Source: Phytohabitans houttuyneae (lineage in GTDB: Bacteria; Actinomycetota; Actinomycetes; Mycobacteriales; Micromonosporaceae). From it: a stretch of 64,000 nt of DNA. Each line of letters begins with the position of its first letter. Within the stretch, counting starts at the first letter, position 1. The stretch covers positions 1,116,001-1,180,000 of the forward strand of contig NZ_BLPF01000003.1 of NCBI RefSeq assembly GCF_011764425.1, written 5' to 3'. Below, one piece after another: positions 45,474 through 52,627 of the stretch. A program made the position numbers and the translations under genes. The notes beneath the pieces were generated by a model, which did no database searches, was not told the origin of the DNA, and was given only the letters and a program-made list of their open reading frames with translations.

Positions 45474-45556
45474 GGAGGGTTCGCCATTGGCAAGGCAAGC
45501 GGGTTGCTAACCCGTGCGGGACACCCCCGTTGCCGGTTCGACTCCGGCACTCTCCG
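45474..45556 (+). tRNA. tRNA-Ser (GCT)
   Basis: Class II tRNA of 83 bases: acceptor GGAGGGT / ACTCTCC, anticodon arm GCGGG-TTGCTAA-CCCGT giving GCT, a 16-base variable arm (GCGGG...CCCGT), T-arm GCCGG-TTCGACT-CCGGC, discriminator G, no encoded CCA. It begins 12 bases after tRNA-Gln, so both are probably processed from one transcript. Confidence 0.9.
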
Positions 45557-45559
45557 CTC

Positions 45560-45603
45560 GTCCCGCCGCGGCCCCGGAGGGCCCGGCGCCCGTCCGGCGG
45601 GAC
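45560..45603 (+). terminator. Hairpin after tRNA-Ser
   Basis: Arms GTCCCGCCG (45560-45568) and CGGCGGGAC (45595-45603) with a GC-rich loop, 4 bases after the tRNA; probable end of the tRNA transcript. Confidence 0.6.
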
Positions 45604-45840
45604 ACGGGCCGCCCTCCGGACCTCGCGGCCGGTCTCTTGATGCGCACTGGGCAACTGACCGCGCTCTTCCCGCGCTTCACGCCGCCGCGCTCGGTGCCGC
45701 GCGGCAACTGCTGAGGCGGCAGTATCGCGGCCGGTCGGGTGAGGCCGCACGCGATATCGAAAGGCGGTGAAACGCCAGAAATCGGGACGGGACCGCACGC
45801 AGGATGGGCGGAGGCCGTCACGAGGAAAGGCAGGACCGTC

Positions 45841-46674
45841 ATGGCACGAGTGAAGGTCGGCGCTGAGAACGGCGCCGACATCGAGATCTACTACGAGGAC
45901 CACGGCCAGGGGCAGCCGGTGGTGCTCATCCACGGGTACCCGCTCAACGGGCGCTCGTGGGAGCGCCAGCACCGCGAGCTGCTGGAGGCCGGCTACCGCG
46001 TGATCGCGTACGACCGGCGCGGGTGGGGCCAGTCGAGCCGCCCGACGCTCGGGTACGACTACGACACGTTCGCCAGCGACCTCAAAATCCTGATGGAGCA
46101 CCTCGACCTCACCGACGCGGTGCTGGTCGGCTTCTCGATGGGCACCGGTGAGGTGACCCGCTACCTGGGCAACTTCGGCTCGGCCCGGGTGCGCAAGGCG
46201 GCGCTGCTGGGCGCGATCCCACCGTTTCTGCTCAAGACCGGCGACAACCCCGAGGGCGTCGACCAGAAGGTCTTCGACGACATCAAGGCGGCGGTGCTCG
46301 CCGACCGGTACGCGTACTTCAAGGACTTCTTCGACAACTTCTACAACACCGACAAGCTGGCGCCGGAGCGGATCAGCCCGCAGGCCTGGCAGGCAAGCTT
46401 CAACGTGGCCGCGGACGGCTCGCCGTTCGCCTCGTACGCCTGCGTCGACGCCTGGCTGACCGACTTCCGCGGCGACCTGCCGAAGATCGACGTGCCGGTA
46501 CTGGTGGTGCACGGCACCGAGGACCGCATCCTGCCCTACGCGAGCACCGCGCAGCGGCTGCCGGGCCTGGTCAAGGACCTGCGCCTGGTGACCGTCGAGG
46601 GCGGGCCGCACAACATCGGGTGGACCCACCCGGAGGAGGTGAACCCGGCGCTGCTCGGCTTCCTGAGCGAGTAG
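45841..46674 (+). CDS. Cofactor-free haloperoxidase-like alpha/beta hydrolase
   Basis: 277 residues of the chloroperoxidase/bromoperoxidase-A group: VVLIHGYPLNGRSWERQ, YDRRGWGQSSRP, nucleophile elbow LVGFSMGTGEVTRYLG, acid VVHGTEDRILPY and catalytic His in VEGGPHNIGWTHPEEV. Members show perhydrolase or esterase activity; a true halogenating role in vivo is doubtful. ATG 45841 is preceded by AGGAAAGGCAGGACC. It stands alone downstream of the tRNA cluster. Confidence 0.88.
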   Translation: MARVKVGAENGADIEIYYEDHGQGQPVVLIHGYPLNGRSWERQHRELLEAGYRVIAYDRRGWGQSSRPTLGYDYDTFASDLKILMEHLDLTDAVLVGFSMGTGEVTRYLGNFGSARVRKAALLGAIPPFLLKTGDNPEGVDQKVFDDIKAAVLADRYAYFKDFFDNFYNTDKLAPERISPQAWQASFNVAADGSPFASYACVDAWLTDFRGDLPKIDVPVLVVHGTEDRILPYASTAQRLPGLVKDLRLVTVEGGPHNIGWTHPEEVNPALLGFLSE

Positions 46675-46814
46675 TCAACCGCTCAACCAGGCTTGATTTA
46701 CCTACGTCGATATGGATACGCTGCGCGGAGCGGGAACGGGCGACATCTGGGCATCCGTTCATTCCAGGTGCCGCTCCGTAGCGTGGAGTGGCGTGGTCGC
46801 CGCCGGAGGCGCGC

Positions 46815-47390
46815 ATGTCCACAACCACACCCGCCCCGACGGCGGGTCAGCCCTACTACAGTCCGCGCCACGCCGGCCGGCCGCGCCGCCTCGTCCTGCG
46901 CGCGGCCGCCGCCATCACCGCCGTGTGGGTCGCGGTCGTCTGGACCTCGCCGCACATCGACGTGGGTCCGGAGGTGCACCGCCTCGCGCTCTTCTGTCAC
47001 CTCGCCGCGCTCGTGGTGGGCTTCGGCGCCGTGCTCGCCATGGACTGGCTCGGTCTACAGTGGATGCTGCGCCGCCTCGACCTGCCGACGCTGCTGCGCA
47101 CGACGCACAACGCGCACCTGCTCGTCTGGCTGGGCCTCGCCGGCCTGGTCGCCAGCGGCGCGCTGCTCGGCCCGAACATCGGCGCCGGGCAGACCCGGGT
47201 GAAGCTCGTCGCAGTGCTGGCCGTCGCCCTCAACGGCCTTTACGTGGGGCGGCTGCAGCACCGGCTCGGCGCGTACACCGAGTCGCGTCCACCGTGGACA
47301 CTGCTCGCGGCCGGCGGCCTCGCCTCGCTGGTCTCGCAGGCCGGATGGTGGACCGCGACGGCGGTGGGCTTCCTCTCGGCGCAGAGCTGA
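46815..47390 (+). CDS. Conserved membrane protein, 4-5 helices
   Basis: 191 residues with membrane helices near 28-46, 57-77, 98-118, 125-143 and 160-185. The polar segments contain PHIDVGPEVHRLALFCHL and LRTTHNAHLLVWLG with several histidines in helices, which might bind heme or metal, but this is speculation. ATG 46815 follows CCGGAGG. No family recognised. Confidence 0.7.
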   Translation: MSTTTPAPTAGQPYYSPRHAGRPRRLVLRAAAAITAVWVAVVWTSPHIDVGPEVHRLALFCHLAALVVGFGAVLAMDWLGLQWMLRRLDLPTLLRTTHNAHLLVWLGLAGLVASGALLGPNIGAGQTRVKLVAVLAVALNGLYVGRLQHRLGAYTESRPPWTLLAAGGLASLVSQAGWWTATAVGFLSAQS

Positions 47391-47411
47391 GCGGCCGCCC
47401 CGTTCCCGCGG

Positions 47412-48085
47412 CTACGCGTGGCCGCCGCCCTCCATCAGCATGCCGTCCGGGTCGTCGCCGGTGCGCGCGGCGAGGTGGACGCTGAACCAGGCGGTGGCCG
47501 CGCTCGCGACCTCGTCCAGCGCGCCCGGCTCCTCGAAGAGGTGGCCGGCGCCCGCCACGACCCGCAGCGCCCACTCGCCGCCGAGGCCCGCGGTGGCCGC
47601 GCGGTTGAGCGCGATGACCTCCGGGTCCCGCTCGCCGACGATCAGCAGCGTGGGCGCGACCACCCCGGCCAGGCGGTCGCCGGCCAGGTCGGGGCGCCCG
47701 CCGCGGGAGACGACCGCGCGTACCTGCCGGGGCCGCTCGGCGGTCGCCAGCAGCGCCGCGGCCGCGCCCGTGCTGGCGCCGAAGAGCCCGACCGGGAGGC
47801 GGTCGAGGACCGCGTGCTCGGGCAGGAGGTCGAGGACCGCGGTCAGCCGGCGCGCGAGCAGCGCGATGTCGAACCGCAGCTCCGCGTCCGCTTCCGCCTC
47901 GTCCGGCGTGAGCAGGTCGGTCAGTACCGTGCCGAAACCCGCGCTCGCCAGGCGGCCGGCGACCATGCGGTTGCGCGGGCTCAGCCGCGAGCTGCCGCTG
48001 CCGTGCGCGAAGAGCACCACCCCCGGGCCTGCGCCGGGACGGCCAGGTCGGCCTCCAGGACGGTGCCGGCGGCATCCAGCTTCAT
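47412..48085 (-). CDS. Dienelactone-hydrolase-family protein (one apparent frameshift)
   Basis: About 224 residues after restoring one base in the CCCCC run 48020-48024. From ATG 48085 the frame reads MKLDAAGTVLEADLAVPAQA then, in another frame, VVLFAHGSGSSRLSPRNR, exactly the continuous start of this family. Nucleophile region VGLFGASTGAAAALL, acid region LLIVGERDPEVIAL, His in VAGAGHLFEEPGALDE. Unrepaired, a GTG near 48018 would give a 202-residue product. Substrate unknown; members are often found beside phosphoribosyltransferases but not here. Confidence 0.8.
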
Positions 48086-48132
48086 GGGGTACGGGTACCC
48101 GGCGCCGCCGCCGCTATACCGGCTCGTCGCGG

Positions 48133-48162
48133 TTGACATGTAGGAAACTTCCTACGTATCGT
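48133..48162 (+). promoter_or_regulatory. Promoter with ArsR-type operator between -35 and -10
   Basis: TTGACA (48133-48138) and TATCGT (48157-48162), spacer 18. The inverted repeat GTAGGAA-AC-TTCCTAC (48140-48155) fills the spacer. It lies 8-37 bases upstream of the first gene of an operon that encodes an ArsR repressor, so autorepression is the simplest reading. Confidence 0.7.
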
Positions 48163-48169
48163 CGGCGGC

Positions 48170-48523
48170 ATGACGATCGACAGCGTGCGGACGATGACCG
48201 TTTTCGTCTCCGACCAGGAAAAGGCCCGGGACTTCTACGTGGACGTGCTCGGCTTCGGCGTGAAGGCCGACCAGACCTTCCACGACAACCGGTGGCTGGA
48301 GGTGGGCCCGGACGCCGGCACGTCACTGGTGCTGCACAAGCCGTTCCCCGGCGCGACCGCCGGCCTGGCCCAGGGGACCGTGCTGGGCAGCTCGGACGTG
48401 GACGCCGACGTGGCCCGCCTGCGCGCGGCCGGCATCGCCGTCGAGGGTCCCACCGACACGCCGTGGGGGCGCCAGGCGACGTTCGCCGACCCGGACGGAA
48501 ACGGGTTCGTCCTGCACGGGTGA
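48170..48523 (+). CDS. VOC/glyoxalase-family protein
   Basis: 117 residues: TMTVFVSDQEKARDFYVDVL at the N-terminus, RWLEVGPDAGTSLVLHKP in the middle and ATFADPDGNGFVLHG at the end, the two-module VOC pattern. Members often act as glyoxalases, dioxygenases or antibiotic-binding proteins. First gene of the operon VOC-ArsR-SRPBCC; start ATG 48170 with GGCGGC before it. Confidence 0.88.
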   Translation: MTIDSVRTMTVFVSDQEKARDFYVDVLGFGVKADQTFHDNRWLEVGPDAGTSLVLHKPFPGATAGLAQGTVLGSSDVDADVARLRAAGIAVEGPTDTPWGRQATFADPDGNGFVLHG

Positions 48524-48535
48524 GATGCTGACCCG

Positions 48536-48874
48536 GTGCCCCGACGCGTCAAGGAAACCCCGCTCGACCAGCTCTTCGCCGCGCTGGCCAACCCCACGCG
48601 CCGGGACATCCTCGACGCGCTGCGCGCCGGCGACCGGAGCGCGGGCGACCTGGCCCGCCTCTTCGAGATGAGCCGGCCGAGCGTGTCGGAGCACCTGCGG
48701 GCCCTGCGCGAGGCGGGGCTGGTGGAGGAGCGGGCGGTGGGCCGGCAGCGGATCTACCGGGTCACCGCCGCGCCCCTCGCCGACCTGGCCGGCTGGCTGA
48801 GCCCGTACGAGCGCTTCTGGCGCGACCGCCTCACCGCGCTCGGCGAGGTCGTCGACCGGATGGGTCCGGAATGA
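48536..48874 (+). CDS. ArsR-family repressor
   Basis: 112 residues with winged HTH: LDQLFAALANPTRRDILDAL, LARLFEMSRPSVSEHLRALR, GRQRIYRVTAAPL. It lacks the ELCVCDL metal-binding cysteine motif, so it is of the non-metal type usually paired with AHSA1/SRPBCC genes. GTG 48536. Overlaps the next gene (ATGA). Presumably represses the palindromic promoter at 48133-48162. Confidence 0.92.
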   Translation: MPRRVKETPLDQLFAALANPTRRDILDALRAGDRSAGDLARLFEMSRPSVSEHLRALREAGLVEERAVGRQRIYRVTAAPLADLAGWLSPYERFWRDRLTALGEVVDRMGPE

Positions 48875-49332
48875 CCGAGGACCTGAAGGCGATCCGCGTC
48901 GACCACTTCTACCCGCACCCGCCCGCCAAGGTGTGGCGGGCGCTGACCACGCCCGAGCTGATGGCGCAGTGGCTGATGCCCAACGACTTCCGCGCCGAGC
49001 CCGGCCACCGCTTCACCCTCCAGGCCCGCCCGGTCGGCGCGACAGGCTTCTCCGGCCGCATCGCGTGCGAGGTCCTCGAGATCACCCCGCCGTCCCGCCT
49101 GCGCATCAGCTGGGTCGACGCCGCCCACCCGGACGGCAACCGCACGGAGGTCTCGTGGACCCTCGCCGCCGAGGGCACCGGCACCCGCGTGCTGCTGGAG
49201 CACAGCGGCTTCGACCCCGACGACCCCACCGAGCAGCTCGCCCGCCAGATCCTGGGCGGAGGGTGGCAGGGCCGCGTCCGCCGCCGGCTCGCCGCGGTGC
49301 TCGACGGCCGGAGCGGGCCCGCCGGTGTATGA
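48871..49332 (+). CDS. SRPBCC/AHSA1-domain protein
   Basis: 153 residues with the AHSA1-type start-domain layout: FYPHPPAKVWRALTTPELMA near the N-terminus, EVLEITPPSRLRISW, VSWTLAAEGTGTRVLLEHSG, and a C-terminal helix. ATG 48871 overlaps the ArsR stop. ArsR plus SRPBCC pairs are frequent in actinomycetes; the hydrophobic ligand is unknown. Confidence 0.9.
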   Translation: MTEDLKAIRVDHFYPHPPAKVWRALTTPELMAQWLMPNDFRAEPGHRFTLQARPVGATGFSGRIACEVLEITPPSRLRISWVDAAHPDGNRTEVSWTLAAEGTGTRVLLEHSGFDPDDPTEQLARQILGGGWQGRVRRRLAAVLDGRSGPAGV

Positions 49333-49405
49333 CGTAGCCGACACCCTTCCCGGAACCTGAGCTTTCGCTTGGCCGGCTCACGATCGCCCGCATAGGGTCA
49401 GATGA

Positions 49406-50482
49406 ATGGCGCAGCGCATCTACCGTTCGGCGATCGTCGGCACCGGTGGCATAGCCGGCGCCCACGCGCGGGCCGTCAGGGAGTCGGGCCGGGGCCGCCT
49501 CGTGGCCGCCGTCGACGTGGACGCCGAGCGGGCGCGCGCGTTCGCCGGGGAGTGGGACGTGCCGCTGGTCTTCACGAGCCTCGACGAGGTGCTGCTGGCC
49601 GAGGAGCTGGACCTGGTGCACATCTGCACGCCGCCGGGCCCGCACGCGCACCTCGCGTCGCGGTGCCTGGCCGCCGGTGTCACCGCCCTCGTGGAAAAGC
49701 CGCCGGTCGTCTCGCTCGCCGAGCTCGACCGGCTCGCCGAGGCCGAGCGCGGCTCGGCGGCCTTCGTGGCCACCATCTTCCAGCAGCGGTTCGGCCCGGG
49801 CGCGGCACGGCTGCGGCGGATGGCCGCGGCGGGCGAGCTCGGCCGCCCGCTCGTCGCCACGTGCCTGACCCAGTGGTACCGCGACGGCGACTACTTCGCC
49901 GTCCCGTGGCGCGGCTCCTGGGATTCCGAGGGCGGCGGGCCGACGATGGGGCACGGCATCCACCAGTTCGACCTGCTGCTGTCGGTGCTCGGCCCGTGGC
50001 GGGAGGTCACCGCTGTCGCCGCCCGCCAGGCGCGGCAGGTCGACACCGAGGACGTGTCGATGGCGCTGGTCACCTTCGACAGCGGAGCGGTCGCCACCGT
50101 CGTCAACTCGGTGCTGTCGCCGCGGCAGGTGACCGCGCTGCGGTTCGACTACGAGCACGCGACGGTCGAGCTGGAGCATCTCTACAGCTACACCGACGCC
50201 GACTGGCGGGTCACGCCCGCGCCCGGCCACGACGCGGTCGCGGCGCGCTGGGCGGCCGACCCCGCGCCCGGCGGCAGTGGCCACAGTGGACAGCTCGCCT
50301 CCGTGTACGAGGCGCTCGACGCGGGCCTGCCGCCGCCGGTGACGCTCGCCGACGCCCGCCCGACGGTCGAGTTCATCGCCGCCGTCTACGCCTCCGCGTT
50401 CACCGGCGAGCGGGTGCAAAGCGGCGCGGTGCCGGCCGCGTTCGTGGAGCGGATGGACGGGACGGGCGCGCCATGGCGTTGA
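49406..50482 (+). CDS. Gfo/Idh/MocA-family oxidoreductase
   Basis: 358 residues. N-terminal NAD(P) Rossmann domain with AIVGTGGIAGAHARAV, DLVHICTPPGPHAHLA and ALVEKPPVVSLAEL (EKP motif); C-terminal domain with GGGPTMGHGIHQFDLLLSVL. Such enzymes oxidise or reduce sugars and inositols. Two ATG codons (49402 out of frame, 49406 in frame) lie close; 49406 fits the family start. First of three overlapping genes (with PmoA-like and cupin proteins), which suggests a sugar-derivative catabolic unit. Confidence 0.9.
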   Translation: MAQRIYRSAIVGTGGIAGAHARAVRESGRGRLVAAVDVDAERARAFAGEWDVPLVFTSLDEVLLAEELDLVHICTPPGPHAHLASRCLAAGVTALVEKPPVVSLAELDRLAEAERGSAAFVATIFQQRFGPGAARLRRMAAAGELGRPLVATCLTQWYRDGDYFAVPWRGSWDSEGGGPTMGHGIHQFDLLLSVLGPWREVTAVAARQARQVDTEDVSMALVTFDSGAVATVVNSVLSPRQVTALRFDYEHATVELEHLYSYTDADWRVTPAPGHDAVAARWAADPAPGGSGHSGQLASVYEALDAGLPPPVTLADARPTVEFIAAVYASAFTGERVQSGAVPAAFVERMDGTGAPWR

Positions 50483-51366
50483 GGGCGCACCACGTCACCG
50501 GGCGGTCGGTCACCGTCACCGCCGGCAACGTCGACCTCCTCACGTACGTGTACGGGCCGGACACCCCCACGGTGGAGTCGCCGAAGCCGTACCTGCACCC
50601 GGTGCGCACTCTCGCCGGCGATGTCGTGACGGCCTTCCGCCCCGACGACCACGTGTGGCACAAGGGCATCGCGTGGTCGCTGCCGCACGTGGGGGAGCAC
50701 AACTTCTGGGGCGGGCCGACCTATGTGGACGGCCGCTACACGCAGCTGGCCAACAACGGCAGCGCGGTGCACCGCGAGCTGACCACGCTCGCGGCCGGCG
50801 GCGACCGGGCCGAGGTGGCGCACCGGCTGGAGTGGAGCTCCGAGGCCGGGCGGCCGGTCTGCGACGAGCGGCGCGGCCTCACCGTGACCGTGCTCGACGG
50901 CCGCACCTGGGTCCTGGCCTTCAGCACGGCCATGACAAACACGTCGGGCTCCACACTGGACTTCGGCTCGCCCACCACCAAGGGCCGGCCGAACGCCGGC
51001 TACGGCGGCCTGTTCTGGCGCGGGCCCCGCTCGTTCACCGGCGGCACCGTGCAGTCGCCCGAGCGCGCCGGCGGCGACGACCTGCGCGGCGTCCGCGCGG
51101 AGTGGCTCGCCTACCGCAGCGGCGCCGGGCGCGGCACCACGATCGTGATGGTCGACGACCCGGCGAACCCGAGGCACCCGACGCCGTGGTTCGCGCGCAG
51201 CGCCCACTTCGCCTGCCTCTGCCCGGCCCCGTTCTTCCACGAGGAGCTCGCGGTGGCACCCGGCGAGGGCATCGCCTTCCGGTACGCGGTCGTGGTCGCC
51301 GCCGGTGACCGCGGCGACGACGGCACCCGCAAGCTGGCCGCGCTCGGCCGTTCGGTGCTGTCGTGA
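50473..51366 (+). CDS. PmoA-like (DUF6807) protein
   Basis: 297 residues, matching the actinobacterial PmoA/DUF6807 family: KPYLHPVRTLAGDVVTAFRP, DDHVWHKGIAWSLPHVGEHN and FGSPTTKGRPNAGYGGLFWR, with conserved His and Trp typical of a galactose-mutarotase-like fold. The name refers to a database label; no methane-monooxygenase role is implied. Overlaps the upstream gene by 10 bases. Often found beside Gfo/Idh/MocA dehydrogenases in sugar degradation operons. Confidence 0.85.
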   Translation: MALRAHHVTGRSVTVTAGNVDLLTYVYGPDTPTVESPKPYLHPVRTLAGDVVTAFRPDDHVWHKGIAWSLPHVGEHNFWGGPTYVDGRYTQLANNGSAVHRELTTLAAGGDRAEVAHRLEWSSEAGRPVCDERRGLTVTVLDGRTWVLAFSTAMTNTSGSTLDFGSPTTKGRPNAGYGGLFWRGPRSFTGGTVQSPERAGGDDLRGVRAEWLAYRSGAGRGTTIVMVDDPANPRHPTPWFARSAHFACLCPAPFFHEELAVAPGEGIAFRYAVVVAAGDRGDDGTRKLAALGRSVLS

Positions 51367-52055
51367 GCGCCCCGGTGTTTCCCGGCGGCACCTCGGTCAG
51401 CCGGCTCACCGTCTACACCGGACGGTGCGCGGACGGCCTGGAGGGCGGCACGCCGCACGTGCACACCGCCTCCACCGAGGCGTACGTGGTGACCGCCGGC
51501 GAGGGCGCGCTGCAGACCCTGTCCGGCGCCGGTTTCGCCGAGACGCCGCTGCGCGCCGGCACGACCGTGTGGTTCACTCCGGGCGCCATCCACCGGGCGG
51601 TCAACCGCGGCGGCCTGCACGTCGTGGTCGTCATGTCCAACGCCGGCCTGCCCGAGGCGGGCGACGCGGTGATGACGTTCCCGCCGGACGTGCTCGCCGA
51701 CCCGGAGGCGTACCGGGCCGCCGCCACCCTCCCGCCCGGCGGCGACGTCGAGGCCGCGGTCGGGCGCCGCCGCGACCTGGCCGTCGAGGGCTTCCGCCGC
51801 CTCGCCGACGCCCTGCGCGCCGGCGACAGCGCACCCCTCGAGGCGTTCTACGCGCAGGCGGCCGCCCTGGTCCGCCCGGCCGTCGCCGGCTGGCGGCGGA
51901 TCTTCGACGAAACGGTCGCCCGGGAGACCCGGCGCACCGCCGAGGTGCTCGACGCCCTGGAGCGCGGCGACGCCGCCCACCTGCGCGACGCCGCGGTGCG
52001 CGAGGCGCCCAGCGGCGAACGCTGGGGCATGTGCGGCCGCCTGACGACCCACTAG
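51363..52055 (+). CDS. Cupin-domain protein
   Basis: 230 residues. The N-terminal half is a cupin: GGTPHVHTASTEAYVVTAGE (HxH and Glu metal ligands) and GTTVWFTPGAIHRAVNRGG. The C-terminal ~100 residues are helical (AVEGFRRLADALRAGDSAPL). GTG 51363 overlaps the PmoA stop (GTGA). Likely a sugar isomerase-like or sensor protein of the operon. Confidence 0.85.
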   Translation: MSAPVFPGGTSVSRLTVYTGRCADGLEGGTPHVHTASTEAYVVTAGEGALQTLSGAGFAETPLRAGTTVWFTPGAIHRAVNRGGLHVVVVMSNAGLPEAGDAVMTFPPDVLADPEAYRAAATLPPGGDVEAAVGRRRDLAVEGFRRLADALRAGDSAPLEAFYAQAAALVRPAVAGWRRIFDETVARETRRTAEVLDALERGDAAHLRDAAVREAPSGERWGMCGRLTTH

Positions 52056-52138
52056 CGTCTGTCGCGCCTGAGCGGCCTTCGTGATCCGGCGGAGGGCGGC
52101 GCGGGACGGCGCTGTTCGCGCTCGGGCAGGATGGGGGC

Positions 52139-52627
52139 ATGGGGAAGATCGAGATCAGGCGGGTCGGCTACCTCGACCCGGACGCGCAGGTGATGGTCGA
52201 GGCGGCTCTTGACGACCTGCGCGTGCGGTACGACGACGGTGAGGGTGACGGCACGCCGGTCGACCCGTCCGACTTCGAGCCGCCGCGCGGCGCGTTCTTC
52301 GTCGCCTACCTCGACGGCGAGCCGGTCGCCTCCGGCGCGTGGCGCACCCACGGCGCGGACGGCGCGGCCGCGGAGATCAAGCGGATGTACACCGCGCCGG
52401 CCGCCCGCGGGCGCGGCATCGCGCGGGCGGTCCTGGCCGAGGTGGAGCGGTCCGCGCGGGACAGCGGGCTCCAGCGCGCGGTGCTGGAGACCGGCGGCCG
52501 CCAGCCCGAGGCGATCCGGCTGTACCAGACGTCGGGGTACCGCCGGATCGCCAACTTCGGCTTCTACCGCGACGAGCCCGACGTGCACTCGTTCGGCAAG
52601 GAGCTGCTAGCGGGTTCCCAGGACTGA
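52139..52627 (+). CDS. GNAT-family acetyltransferase
   Basis: 162 residues: IKRMYTAPAARGRGIARAVL (motif A, RGRGIA) and RQPEAIRLYQTSGYRRIANF (motif B). ATG 52139 with GGGGGC before it. It overlaps the convergent lyase gene by 21 bases. Small-molecule N-acetyltransferase of unknown substrate. Confidence 0.88.
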   Translation: MGKIEIRRVGYLDPDAQVMVEAALDDLRVRYDDGEGDGTPVDPSDFEPPRGAFFVAYLDGEPVASGAWRTHGADGAAAEIKRMYTAPAARGRGIARAVLAEVERSARDSGLQRAVLETGGRQPEAIRLYQTSGYRRIANFGFYRDEPDVHSFGKELLAGSQD

